In this document: piece by piece, positions 1-10,899 of the stretch | Numbering within the stretch: position 1 is the stretch's first letter | Layout of the letters: the number at the start of each line of letters is the position of its first letter | NCBI GenBank assembly: GCA_029255685.2 | Contig: CM055313.2 | Span: 76,238,641 to 76,302,640, forward strand | Origin: Silene conica | Taxonomy: Eukaryota > Streptophyta > Magnoliopsida > Caryophyllales > Caryophyllaceae | Length of the DNA: 64,000 nucleotides | Direction of reading: 5' to 3' | The notes under the pieces: model-generated | Told to the model about the DNA's origin: nothing | Seen by the model: the letters and a program-made list of their open reading frames with translations, nothing else | Databases searched by the model: none | Made by a program: the position numbers and the translations under genes

Positions 1-1769
1 AAAAAAGCCACTCGACTCGATCATAGGCTTTCGACATATCAAGCTAAAGTGCCATGAACCCATTCTTTCGCTTTGAGTTCTTCATAAAGTGAAACATCTC
101 AAAAGCGACTAAAATATTATCCGTAATAAGAGGACCCGGGGTAAACTCACTTTGATTCTCGGAAACTATCTCCCCCAGGAACATCTTAAGACGGTTAGCT
201 AGAACTTTTGAAACGATTCTATAAACGACGTTGCATAAACTAATAGGTCGAAAGTCTGCCAACTTATCCAGTGCCTTTTTTTGGAATAAGAACAATATGA
301 GTTTTGTTAATACCTGTCGGGAAAGGAGCACCACGCAGCACATTAAGCACAGTTCGGGTCACTCCGTCACCTACAATGTGGCAATAGGTTTGGTAGAATA
401 GTCCCTTCATTCCATCTGGTCCTGGTGCCTTTAACGAATGCATATCATTTAAAGCACAGACTACTTCCTCCTTCGTATATTCGCATCGTAAAAGAATATT
501 CATCCGCTCCGTCACACGGTTTTCCACCCCATCCAACAAATGTTCAAAGCCCCGTGGGTTTCCAGAAGTAAACAAGTTTTCGAAATACTTGTTTGCTGTT
601 TCTGAAATGGCTTCTCTACCTTCTCTAACCCTACCATCATCATCAACAATTTTTGTGATTTTGTTCCTTTGTTTTCACTGACCCGCTTTCCTGTGAAAGA
701 ACTTCGTGTTCCGGTCCCCTTCCTTCAACCATAGAGCCCGAGAGCGCTGCCGCCAAAAGGTTTCTTCTTGTTGTAATAATTTCCCGATATCTTTAATCAC
801 TTGCCTTCGCTCCTGAACCTCTCTTCGCGACCTCCCTCCTTCGTTCAGAATAACCAGTTTTCTCCTCTTCTTCTGTAGCTCTCGTAGGATACTCCCAATA
901 CTGACCCCCTTCCATTTTTGTAGTTTCTCTGCACACCGAGTCAAGGCCCCCATAATATCCACATCCCCTCCCTCCCAGGCCTCCTTAATCGTCTTTTCGC
1001 ATCCCCTTTCTCCCACCCAAATCTGTTCGAACCGGAACAATTTGCTAGTCGCATACTACTCCACCTCCCGTCTGTTCAATCTAAGCAAAATAGGGGCATG
1101 GTCCGACCATTCCCTATTTAGATGAAAAACTTTTGCTCTCGGAAATCGGTCAGCCCAACTATCATTACATAAACCTCTGTCCAGGCGACTTTGTCGATTT
1201 GCCTCATTCTCTTGGCCATTATCGTAAGTAAAAGGATAACCCTCAAAGTCTACCTCGCGCAACAGACAATCAACCATAGCTTCCCGAAAGTTACTCATTT
1301 GTCATTGAGCTCGGTTTCCCCCTCGCATTTCGTTAGCAAAAAGAATCTCATTGAAGTCCCCTATGCATACCCAATTCTCATCCGGATGTCGTCGCAGTTC
1401 CCTGAGTAATTCCCATGATAAATGCTTGTCACTAACATTCGGCTATCCGTAGAACCCTGTAACGCGCCACTTCTCCATCTCATTCGGTTCATGTATATCA
1501 AAGTCCATATGGTGAATAGACCTCGACCTAAATTTGCGTTGGATATGTTTCTTCCATAGGAATGCAACACCACCCGAACGTCCTACACTGTCGACCTCAC
1601 ATCCACCATAGTCCCCAAAGCTATCATGAAATCTCCTGAACTCCTCACCGCTCAGCTTGGTTTCGGAGAGAAAAACCAAGGCGGGGGCCTCTTTCCGTAA
1701 AAGATTACGGAGTCCGCCTACTGCATCGGGGTTGCCCAACCCCCTGCAGTTAAGGCTTAAAACATTCAT
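1..1769 (-). pseudogene. LINE ORF2 (endonuclease and start of reverse transcriptase), broken
   Basis: ORF2 makes the nicking endonuclease and reverse transcriptase. The likely start codon is at 1769, opening with MNVLSLNCRGLGNP, the usual beginning of the endonuclease. Further motifs follow in order: SETKLSG, then SRLDRGLCNDSW and WSDHAPILLRL at the endonuclease end (about 1080-1300), a linker with LKEGDRNTKFFH (about 690-730), LKAPGPDGM and VLIPKKGTG (264-575), DFRPISLCNVVYRIVSKVLA (about 180-260), and at 1-40 the catalytic motif A region reading DMSKAYDRVEW with a stop just before it. Several frameshifts separate the blocks. The YxDD motif would be beyond the window edge. The copy is not functional. 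Confidence 0.85.
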
Positions 1770-2690
1770 TGGGCCAGCGGGGTTGAGAGTCCTCAACCAC
1801 CGCCCCAGATGAACATACATCCATGATTTTTCGACATTTCGTTGCACTCCATGTCTCCTGTTCTACCTCCTGCACCCTTGATCTTTTTTCCCCCATTGCG
1901 TCTGTGTCGCCATCTCTTCCTCCGCACTCCTTATTTTGTCTCATATCCTCCCCCATTCTAGCCAATCGTTTCCATTTTGACCCGCGTACTATATCCTGGG
2001 ACTTACACCCACCACTCTCCCTCAAACTACCCTCATTCCCTCCTCCAGCAATTCCCTTCTTCTGTTGTGTATTGTCACCTCCATATCCATTCCCCTCCCC
2101 CACATCTGGTACCACATTATCGACATCAATAGTACCTTCGTCAGTCACCCCTAGCATATCTTCCTGCCCTCCCAAGCCCCCACTCTTCTCCTTTACCCCC
2201 TCCTCTTTTTGATAGATACTCTTTCGGGTTTTCGAAATAATCGAAATTTGCTGTAATTTTGTTATCATATTGGAAATATCATCTGCTTCCTTTCGTTTGA
2301 ATTCTGCGTCAAAAGCCTTGTCCAATGATTGAGCACATTTATTTCCCACATCCACAAATGTCTTCAAAGCACGCCTTGGGGAAGCCCTTAAGCTCTCGCT
2401 AAACTTAATTCTCCCTCCTCGTAAGGCCCCTCATCACAATATTTCTCCCATGCCCTAAAACTCCACACCCATAACAAAAGATTGGTAATTTTTCGTATTT
2501 AGTTTCGAAAGACACCGAGACACCGGACCGACACGAGCATGAACATGAGCACACAACGGACGTCTCACATCATGTAAAACCCTAACCCGAATAGCCCTCT
2601 CCAATTAAGGGAGCGGAGATTCATCCAATTTAACAAAGTGCCCTAGTTGTGAGCTCAACTGACTGATATTTGAGAGGGGTGTTACAGATA
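1769..2690 (-). pseudogene. LINE ORF1 (gag-like nucleic-acid binding protein), broken
   Basis: This is the remains of the LINE ORF1 protein, which binds the element's RNA. In three shifted frames one can read a core ending in RVLHDVRRPLCAHVHARVG, a zinc knuckle of the CCHC type (CYGCGVLGHG, then a frameshift before the last Cys), and the conserved ESLRASPRR segment that follows the knuckle in plant LINEs. A 205-codon open stretch (1750-2367) covers the charged, low-complexity C-terminal part. At least two frameshifts and one stop are needed to explain the reading. The assignment rests on the order and spacing of these motifs and is firm for the family. The exact start is lost. Confidence 0.75.
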
Positions 2691-2762
2691 CGGTGATGAG
2701 GAGAAGTTGGTTTCTGTTTTCAAGACACCGTGTAATTCGTTTGGCGGTGACTATGAGCTCGG

Positions 2763-3255
2763 TTGTTTGATATGCACAAGCTAGATTGGCTTAGACGGGT
2801 TTCACGGATTGGGATGAGACATGATTGGCAGTTAGGCGTCCAAAGAGCTTCTAGTACACCACTACCTCTGAGAACTGGTGGTATATGCGGGAAACTGTAC
2901 ATAGCCAAGCCTCCTGATGCATGTTCTCCACTGACAAACAAGGTAGTTGAGCAGGGTGGCACTTGTTCTGATTAATTTGCATTAGTGATAAGAAGAGGGT
3001 GTAACTTTGAGGGAAAAAAATTAAGGTGTAAAAGGTAGGTTTTCAAGCTACTATTATTTATGACAATGTGGATGGTGGTGCTTTGATTTCCAAGGCGGTA
3101 ATTTCAACTGATATAAAGATCCATGCCATCATAAACTTCATGCACTCTGTGTGGATTCTTGGTTCACTTCAGGGAGAACATTCTGCCCAGTTTGCAAAAC
3201 GTGATGCAAGGACAAACAATGGCGAACCTCCACCTTCGAATCCACACGTACACAC
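2763..3255 (+). pseudogene. RMR-type vacuolar sorting receptor fragment (PA domain joined to RING end)
   Basis: RMR proteins are membrane receptors with a lumenal protease-associated (PA) domain, one membrane span and a cytosolic RING-H2 finger; they sort storage proteins to the vacuole. Here the PA domain is readable as GGICGKLYIAKPPDACSPL (about 2876-2932), a frameshifted RRGCNFEGK, and YDNVDGGALISK with STDIKIHA (about 3058-3128). The sequence then jumps directly to the end of the RING finger, [11 protein letters not shown] and TFCPVCK, and after a one-base shift to [13 protein letters not shown], the tail that follows the RING in this family. The membrane span and most RING ligands are missing. 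It starts beside the dead LINE. It is a deleted, frameshifted pseudogene, identified from remembered family features. Confidence 0.72.
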
Positions 3256-3446
3256 CATTACTATCATCCAACCCTTCACGTTTGAGTCTTGTGTTCCTAT
3301 GCGAAAGTAGACTATTTTTTATATAAAAAAAATGTGAGTTTGTTTGAATTGTTGCACACAATTCAGTCTTGAACGAGTTTTCTAGTGTTGCTTCTTGAGT
3401 TTTAAGTCAATAGGTCTTGTCTTAAGCTCGTAATTGTCTAGCTATA

Positions 3447-4238
3447 GGGTTCTGTTTGGCAAGTCATTTCAGCTACCTGATTTGCCTGAAATAATTTTTT
3501 GTCAAAACAATCAGATAGCTTATTATTTTTGGAGGGTTTGGCAACTACCTGTTTGGACTGAAAAAAGATGAAACAGGTACCTGAAATAAAAAGCTACCTC
3601 ATGTAGCATTTGACAAATCAGGTACCTGATTTATTTTCATTTACCTATTCTACACTCGGATTTTATAACGTTAATTAACAAAATTAAACACATTACAAAA
3701 TTCTTACGTAAATTTAATTAATTATTTTTTTGTGTATGATTTTAATAGAAAACTAATTTTATATCAATAGTATATTTTTGAGGATATATTGTTTAAATTT
3801 TTTTTTTTACCTAATCGTTATATATTAATTTGTGAAATTCTTTGGGCATGAATCATCTGTATATAAAAGCTAGTAGTTGAAGCTATTCCTATAACTTGAT
3901 TTTAATGGTCAATTCATTCGAAACAGTGTACATGAAGAAATCCTGGAAGTAGCAATGTAGGCATTTTTCTGTACCATTTTAAGTACACGATTCTATTCAG
4001 AAGTTACTACTCTATTTGTTTCGGTCATTTGTCTACAATAACACAAGAATAATAGTAAAAACGTAAAATACATCAATAATAAACCATGACCTTTGACATC
4101 ATTTTGTCAAATATCAGCTACATTTTCAGCTAGTTTCCAAACAGTTTTAACAAAAATCAGCTACCTTATCAGGTCTTAGTTTTCAGGTACCTTTTCAGGT
4201 TTCAGCTACCTTTTCAGCTAGTTTTGCCAAACAGACCC
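3447..4238. mobile_element. MITE family M1, copy 1
   Basis: A 792-bp non-coding element has terminal inverted repeats GGGTTCTGTTTGGCAAG and CTTGCCAAACAGACCC in mirror orientation. Its subterminal regions hold many copies of AGGTACCTGAAA and CAGCTACCTTTT. A second copy, almost identical over its length, lies at 19169-19983, which shows mobility and fairly recent activity. The target duplication is not clear (TA-rich flanks). Subterminal repeats of this type suggest a hAT-like or PIF-like parent, but none is visible for this family. Confidence 0.75.
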
Positions 4239-5034
4239 TAAATCTAACAAAAAATGATACTTTTTGAGGTTTTGATCTGGCAAAATGCTGTAAATTTTCA
4301 TACATTCTGATAAATTCCTAAAATCCCAGATTTCCAGGTACCAGATTTGCTTATATAATATGTTTGTCGCCTTCTCTATTGCTCCAAAAATATCAAGAAT
4401 CAAAATATACGAAATACGATTAATTGAACATGTCATTTCAACAGGAGGGCAAAAGAAGAGCAAACAAAAGTTCAGTGAGACGCACGATTGATTTCAAAAT
4501 AAAAAGGGAGATTGTCATACCAAACAATGCAGTAGTATGAACAATTTTGGGTTCCTTCGGTGTAGCGGCCAATTTTGGTGACTGTAGAATGGTTGAAGTA
4601 TATGTGACCAATTTGAGCAGCTCTTACAGATGCGCCTTCCGAAACAATTCAGACAATTGTTGAGCAAATTTGATAGAGAAAGGGAGTGATCGAATTAGGC
4701 AGCAATTTCCGGTTGAGTTGTCCCCATAACAGTTCAGACAATAATTGGGAATAATGGGGCAATCAGTTGACATAGTTAATTCAACTTTTCGGTTTTGTTG
4801 TTGCATAGGAATACAAAGAGGGAAATTGATGATGAATAGATATAAATTACTAATAATGGTGAATAACGGGTAAATTGATGACAGATGTATAAAAATTAAT
4901 AATGGTGAATAATGGGGCAATAGAAAGAGCCCAAAGAGGTTGAAGATGAACGAACTTCGACAACATTTTCTGAGTTTTTGGCTTTTCCCGTTTCTTAGTA
5001 GATATGATAGAATAGATAGACATGTAGGATAGAG
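4239..5034. other. Non-genic stretch with a repeat shared with 18530-18697
   Basis: No gene is supported here. The part from about 4365 to 4535 (beginning GCCTTCTCTATTGCTCC) recurs with small changes at 18530-18697. In both places a copy of the M1 MITE is nearby, but on opposite sides. The shared block may be part of a larger low-copy transposon whose ends are not recognisable. The remainder is AT-rich, and its ORFs show no recognisable protein motifs. Confidence 0.5.
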
Positions 5035-5116
5035 GGTGACACGTGTCAATTAGAGTAGAAGTTGATGTGTCATTTCATTAGGGGCTCAAGAATCCTTTTT
5101 TATGTTATTATATAGA
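5035..5116 (-). mobile_element. Helitron 5' terminus fragment
   Basis: Read on the minus strand this begins TCTATATAATAACATAAAAA, followed by GGATTCTTGAGCCCC. It closely matches the 5' ends of the Helitron at 21910-23520 (TCTATATAATAATATAAAAA, GGCTTCTTGAGCC). The host base next to the terminal TC is T on the plus strand, as expected for insertion between A and T. No matching hairpin plus CTAG end was found to the left, so only a 5' fragment is claimed. Confidence 0.5.
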
Positions 5117-5117
5117 T

Positions 5118-5999
5118 TTTACGTTAATTTCGTGTATTTTGTATTTCTTCTCTTTTCAGATTACCAATACTTTGTCTTATCTCCATTCACATACATTTCA
5201 TGATACTTTAATTAAAGCTTAAATAAAATATATTTTGACCACAAAGTAAAACATCAACCTGACAAAAACTTGACAAAAGAATCAAAATATTGTCACATAT
5301 AAATCATTTAAATTACCAAAAATGGAAATACATGAATTCAAATATACAACAAACGATAATAAAAAACAACAATATAACAAACTAAAACATATTTTATTGC
5401 ACACCATCATCGCAACAACATCAACCCTCAACAATAATTCTCAATATATTCACTATCATCAAATAATTAAGTTAATTCATATAATATAATCCATTATATA
5501 GAAACCCATGGGCAATAGATATTAAATAAATAAAGTAATAGAAACTATTATAGGTACTATAGTTTTTATAGACATTAACCAACCATAAAGTTCCAATATT
5601 TAGTTTTAATTTATTTTAATTTATTTTGTGGTATTACTAAATTAGATAATTGATTGTCGAGAAACTCAAGAGGTGAATTAAATAACAAAAAATGTTAATG
5701 AAAATTATGGGTGTTAAGTAATATAAAGAGTTTTAATTAATTTATTAACATATTATATTACAAAAAATAATTAAATAAGAAGAACCTTTTAATTAATTTG
5801 GTGGGTGTTAAGTATTATGGAGAGTTTGAATTAATTTATTACCATATTTAATTAAGAAAATGAATTAAGTAGGAAAAAATGTTAATAAAATGGTGGGTGT
5901 TAAGAAATATGGAGAGTTTTAATTTATTATTAACATATTTTATTACAAAAATTTCAATTAAATTATGAAATTTTTATTACAAAACTTTCAATTAAAATG
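5118..5999. repeat. AT-rich spacer with a degenerate minisatellite
   Basis: No coding potential is seen. Between about 5705 and 5960 a unit of roughly 90 bp is repeated three times. Each copy contains GGTGGGTGTTAAG, then (G)AGAGTTT(T/G)AATTAATTTATTA and a run toward ATTACAAAAA. The copies differ by many substitutions, so the array is old. Confidence 0.6.
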
Positions 6000-6002
6000 T
6001 CA

Positions 6003-6298
6003 GGGGTCGTTTGGTTCACCATGGGAAGATGAAATTCCCGGGAATATTAAATTCACATGAACTTAAAAATGACGTGAATTATGTAAATGTTGTTTGGTTG
6101 AATACATGAACTTCAATTCATGTGGGAACTCCCACTTACCTAGAGGCGGTTAGGTAAGTGACTTCCTACATTATTTAGAAATTGGAGTTTGAAAGAAAGT
6201 GCTACTTCCCATGAATTGGGTAACCAAACAAAACTTCATTTACTCACTTCCCATAATTTTTCAATTCCCGTGATTTTAAATGGCAACCAAACAACTCC
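6003..6298. mobile_element. MITE, PIF/Harbinger-like, 296 bp
   Basis: Terminal inverted repeats are GGGGTCGTTTGGTTCACC at the left and GGCAACCAAACAACTCC at the right. They are flanked by a 3-bp duplication TCA (6000-6002 and 6299-6301). Short internal inverted segments (CATGAATT, TTCCCATGAATT) would fold. There is no coding capacity. The 3-bp duplication with a TNA pattern suggests PIF/Harbinger mobilisation. Confidence 0.72.
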
Positions 6299-6301
6299 TC
6301 A

Positions 6302-7196
6302 ATATTAATTATAAATTTTTAAATTTTAAAGGGTTACTTAAATTTTGGAAAACAATATTTAATATAGAAATTTATTTTAAGAATAATGATAATATCCTTT
6401 AATATTATAGATAAGTGAATTAATTAATTTACAGATAAATGAATTAAATTAATGTCATGTAATAATAAATTGATATTTTATATAACATTAATTTGTCTCT
6501 TCACATAAAAATATGTCACGTCGCATTTAAATATGTCACATTACATTAAAATTTGTTATATCACATTATCTTAGAGACCCTTTTAATAAGGTTTTATAGT
6601 TGAAATACTTTTGACTTGTTTTTATTATTATTTTATTGTATAGATTTATAGATAAATGAATTAAATGAATTTCATATAATAACTTGATAGCCCATATCAC
6701 ATTAATTCGCAAAGTCACGTTAAAAATTGGCATGTCACATTAAAACTTTTCATGCATGTCACATTATTTTAGCTAGCCTTTTAATAGGATTTTATCGGTT
6801 GTTGGATTATTTCTCCTTCTTTTTTTCAGAATTATAAATCTCCCATATAAAGACTTTAAAGCATATAAAATTATAGACCGTTTTATCTTCTCAATATTTA
6901 GTTCTCGTAAATCATATTTTTTGTAAATAGCATAGTTATGAAGTTTAATAAATCTTCGTCTTAATATATCTTTTATATTAATTTTTCAAAAAATCTAAAG
7001 TTTAAATTTTTGCAAAAATGATAAATTGAGTTAAATAGTAGTTCTACAATTTCATAGTAATATTATTATATGTTATAAGACATATACATCGAAAAATATG
7101 ACATGTACGCATAAATATTACACAATAATGTACATTTAGCCATTATCATTGTCAATATGAATTGTTTTTTCTAACTTGTTAGTAAGATCAAAGATC
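6302..7196. other. AT-rich spacer without recognisable features
   Basis: Very AT-rich DNA with short repeats such as TCACATTA near 6470-6550 and 6710-6765, two diverged copies of a stretch containing ATAGATAAATGAATTAA and a TTTTAATA(A/G)G(A/G)TTTTAT tail. No gene, RNA or bounded transposon could be supported. Confidence 0.5.
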
Positions 7197-8160
7197 TCAC
7201 ATGTAACAGCCCGTATTTTCGTAAAATCTAATTTAAGCGTTTTAAATTATTTTACGTAATAAAATTATATTTTAATAATTTAATTCGGAAGATTTTAATT
7301 TAATAAGTAAGATCCGTCTTAAGAACCTCAAGTCCTTAAGATGAATACAAACTTGGCAACATTTAAATATCCGACTTAAATATCTGTTCTAATAATCCGA
7401 CCCGTTCTTTTAATACGGAAAGGACACCTCACTTGTACCCTATTTAAATAAGATGTCGACATTCTTCTTCTCCAAGGTTTCATTTTACAGTAAACCATAT
7501 TTCTACAAAACCTCATAAACCTCCATTTTATTCCTCCTTCTTTTGAGAAATTCTTCATCATCCGATACTCAAATCAAGGTAACAACGACATTTTCGGAAT
7601 CCTCATTCGATTTCCAAGCCATCTATCACTTTCTTTTTGTAAATCCTTTCACTCGAAAATTGGGCTGTTTTCTCTTAATTCCGTTTTAAGTGCTTAAAAT
7701 CCGTTTCTATGCTTGTAGGTGTTGGCTTAGAGGATCCAGAGATCGATAGCTACATTGTTGAGGAAGATCTTTAGCCGGATTAGCTTGAAAGGTGATGATA
7801 ATGAGAAATTCGGCCTTTATGTGTATATTAGCATGTTTGTTGTGATTCTTGTGTTGATTTCTGTTTTTGTTGATATACATTGATCAAAGGACTTAGTAAT
7901 ATGTTTAGGATGTTTGCTATGTGAAGATTTCATGCTTTAAAGTGTTGTTATATGTTCATAAGCATATTTTCAGTTTTTCGCATTTTGCGACGGATACTCA
8001 TTAAATTCATTTGAGGATTGTTATGGGACTTATGTGCTGTTAGATTAGTAGTATTTGGTGTTTGATAATGTTGGGAAATCACCAATTGTAGCCTTGCTTG
8101 AGTTAATGTGTCGAAGTATGAAGTTTTCCATATGTTGCGATTTTGCGATTTTACGATCAG

Positions 8161-8556
8161 GCTCTCTGAGCCGGTCGACCGACTGGCCGCCGGTCGACCG
8201 GTTGGGAGAGCACATGTGTGTTTTTCGTAATATTTGGAATGTTGGCCTTGGACTGCCAGCCGGCCGACCGGCTGCCTGCCGACCGGCTGCCTGCCGACCG
8301 GCTGGTAGTCAATTTGTCTAGTGTTGTTTTGCGAAAAACCTAGGAAGAAGGGAGCCCAGCCGGCAGACCGGCCGCCTGCCAGCCGGCTGGGAGTGCATAT
8401 GGGGATGGATACGAATTTTGCGAAGGCTAGGCTTGGGTTCCCAGCCGGCCGACCGGCTGCCTGCCGACCGGCTGGGAGTCCTTTGTGGTGTTTCTCGGTT
8501 TTGGAAAAGAAGCGTAGGCTGAGGGATCACCAGCCGGCCGACCGGCTGGCGACCCC
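8161..8556. repeat. Five GC-rich palindromic blocks inside the solo LTR
   Basis: Five blocks (about 8161-8211, 8248-8312, 8352-8396, 8435-8481, 8523-8555) consist of variations on CAGCCGGCCGACCGGCTG, itself nearly palindromic, sometimes doubled or tripled with CTGCCGACCGG. They are spaced about 85-95 bp apart. In at least four, bases flanking the GC core are also complementary, for example GCTCTC with GAGAGC in the first and TTGGACT with AGTCAA in the second, while the flanks differ between blocks. Each could fold as a stem-loop in RNA or as a cruciform. The high GC creates long spurious ORFs on both strands, which are not genes. Confidence 0.8.
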
Positions 8557-8689
8557 TGTAAGCAAATTTTGATTTTGAATTTGTAAATCGTTCGTAACTT
8601 TCAAATGGATAATCGGTTTTGATTGAAACTCGTTTTGTATACTCGTGACATGTATTTGAGGTCCCCGGAGGATGGGCAACATTTTATTG

Positions 8690-9627
8690 GGTTCGGGAAT
8701 GGAGTAAGCATAGAGACCCCCCGGTCGGGTAACCGAAAGGGAAACCGGCTCTCCCTCAACTTAGTTCCCGGGGTCAATTGAGTGTTGACTAGAGGTTAAG
8801 AAAAGTAGAACTATAGATTAGTTCATAGACTTTGGTTGATATTGTATTGATGCGTATTAAGTTATGCCTTAAGCTGGCCTCTGAACTTAATACGTGAGTT
8901 GTTTGTCATATATGGGGATATGCCTTAAGTTGGCCTCTGAGCCCTATATGTGTATGTTTGTCGTGTCTGGGACATGCCTTAAGCTGGCCTCTGAGTCCAG
9001 ACATGTGTGATAGTGATCGCGTTGGAACATGCCTTAAGTTGGCCTCTGAGTCTGACGAGTAGAGCAGCTGCACAACGGGGTAGCTAAGGAACTGACACCT
9101 TGCCCGGAGTGCAGATGTTTGGTGCTAGAACATGCCTTAAGCTGGCCTCTGAGTTTAGTACCTTGTGATGTGGTGAAGGGACATGCCTTAAGCTGGCCTC
9201 TGAGTCCTTTACTTTTGGATGCTAGTCTATGCCTTAAGTTGGCCGCTGAGTCTAGTGTCTTGCTGATTGGCAGGTCCATGCCTTAAGTTGGCCTCTGAGT
9301 CCTTGCTTGCTGAATGATTTGGTGTTTAGGTTATGTCTTAAGTTGACCGCTGAACCTTTACACTTGCTGATTGATTTGGTACTAGGTTATGTCTTAAGTT
9401 GACCGCTGAACCTTTTACTTGCTGAATTTATCTGCTTGCCTTGAGTTGGTACGTGTCAGATATAGATATTGATAATGATGAGTAAATGTATATTTGTTGA
9501 GTTATGGTTTGATCATCCAAGGCATTGGGTGACTCTTATTTCGGTTTCATAAATAGTTGGATTGAAAGACCCCCCGACTGGGTAACCAGTAGGGAAACCG
9601 GTTCTCCTTCCTAACGGTTTATGAAGT
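8690..9627 (+). repeat. Array of hairpins with a constant loop and variable stems
   Basis: Ten copies of a 20-base core, ATGCCTTAAGYTGGCCTCTG (last two copies ATGTCTTAAGTTGACCGCTG), occur between 8853 and 9419, mostly 50-57 bp apart. Sequences beside each core are complementary to one another but differ from copy to copy. Stem arms: 8853-8863/8884-8894 (perfect 11 bp), 8907-8919/8940-8952, 8964-8973/8995-9003, 9020-9028/9050-9057, 9121-9131/9153-9162, 9173-9182/9204-9212, 9218-9228/9249-9259, 9270-9276/9299-9306, 9322-9332/9353-9363, 9378-9388/9409-9419. One different hairpin (9068-9079/9103-9114) sits in the wider gap. Two larger stem-loops with a shared core containing ACCCCCCG, GGGTAACC and AGGGAAACCGG flank the array (outer arms 8694-8699/8765-8770 and 9545-9552/9617-9624). 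Function unknown. Confidence 0.85.
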
Positions 9628-10161
9628 TGGTTGAGAGCCGTGCACTGGAGTTGGCATGTTGTTATGAGATCAATTGATGAGATGTCTATGCTTCACATGT
9701 TGATATATGTTGGAGTATTCTGTATTGTTTTATGTGGTACGTGTTGTCACAAAAGGTGGCTAGGAGAACTCTAGTCACTCCCCACTGATTGTGGCGTACA
9801 TGTTTTCATGTATGTAGGTACATGCAGGTTGGAGATGGGTTCACGAGAGGGCTAGCGAGTGATGATCATGCTGTCATCATATGACTTACCTTATATCGCA
9901 TAGCTAGACTCTTAGACTTTTGTTACGTTTGTTTTGGTGCCTATAGGGATGTTCCATCCCAGGCTGATATATATATTTGTTTCAGTACTTAGAACTGTCA
10001 CTTATCTATTTTGGTTTTATTCCAGTTTCAGTTTCAGTTTCTGTTTCAGTTAAAGACTTCTCGCATGTTGTTTAGCTTACTTTAAAAAGTTTTAATTCCG
10101 CTGCATTTTTGGTACTTTTATGTGTTTATATTTCCGCTTTCGCGAGGGGTTTTACATCACA

Positions 10162-10699
10162 TCCCTAAATTCATTTTATGAGAGTTATTTTTTGAAGTGA
10201 AAATGATGAATAAAAAGTAACACATACCAAAATAAAACATATATTTTAAAGTTTATCAAATACTATTTTTTTATGTAACTAAAACCAATTAGGCATTCAC
10301 ATTCATTTTATCAATGTTGTAGTTAGTTTATAATATAGTATTGATTGGAATGGAGGGAGTATTTATTCAAGCAATTCTAATATTTTCTTTCTTCTTATTG
10401 TTCTATTTATTCAATGAACCATCCCTACAAAAAAATATATCCATTGAGTGATTAATAACAAACAAAATAGTGGAATTTGATTTAGTAATATCGATCTTAT
10501 CGTTATTAATTGAAGTTTTCCTTTAAATAATAAAATAAATAAGACATTGAATCATAAGGATGTAAGTTTATTTACCCTTAAATATTATCAATTTCACAAA
10601 TCTTGAAAGTTATAAAGGAAAACAAAACAACATATATGTGAAGTTAAATGCGTTCTCCATAGCCAATGAAACTTAAAAATAAATAAATAAATAAAACTT
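10162..10699. other. AT-rich spacer
   Basis: No gene or bounded element is seen. The DNA is AT-rich with a short AAATAAATAAATAAATA run near 10677. Confidence 0.5.
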
Positions 10700-10899
10700 T
10701 AATACACTTACTTAACCTTAATGTTGATACAATGATAAGAAAAATTATTGCACATACAATTTCTTGGTGATGGAGGTAAAAAAATGATTTGCTTGAATTT
10801 TGGCCTACAAATGTTGCCTTTCACAAAAAAATTTAACCAATTGAGGATGTAATTTACGACTTTTGGACATTTTTTATTATTATTATTATCAAATTTAAT

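Larger units (their letters stand above)
1..2690 (-). mobile_element. Degenerate L1-type LINE, cut by the left window edge
   Basis: A non-LTR retrotransposon lies on the minus strand, with its 5' part at about 2690 and its reverse transcriptase running off position 1. Read from right to left it has ORF1 (gag-like with zinc knuckle), an apurinic endonuclease domain, and the start of the reverse transcriptase. All domains are in the usual order for plant L1 elements, but frameshifts and stops break every reading frame, so it is an old, dead copy. No poly(A) tail can be seen because the 3' end is outside the window. The 5' boundary is approximate: recognisable ORF1 similarity fades near 2690, just before an unrelated gene fragment. 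Confidence 0.88.
7202..10156 (+). mobile_element. Solo LTR of a large Ty3/gypsy-like retrotransposon
   Basis: The block begins TGTAACAGCCC and ends GGGGTTTTACA, the TG...CA form of a long terminal repeat. It is bounded by a perfect 5-bp duplication, TCACA, at 7197-7201 and 10157-10161. There is no internal region, primer-binding site or second LTR, so the element was reduced to one LTR by recombination. At 2,955 bp the LTR is unusually long, in the range of Tat/Ogre/Athila-type elements. Two remarkable non-coding segments lie within: a GC-rich palindrome cluster (8161-8556) and a hairpin array (8690-9627). Orientation is assigned from the TGTAACA start and could be reversed because the ends are partly symmetrical. 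Confidence 0.9.

Noticed and set aside
8055..8572. ORFs on both strands rich in Pro, Ala and Arg
   Set aside because: They read through the GC-rich palindromes of the solo LTR and show no protein features.
8853..9419. Regularly spaced conserved repeats with variable spacers, superficially like a CRISPR array
   Set aside because: The DNA is plant nuclear, the conserved part is the loop of hairpins with copy-specific stems, spacing is irregular (one gap of 101 bp), and there are no cas genes.
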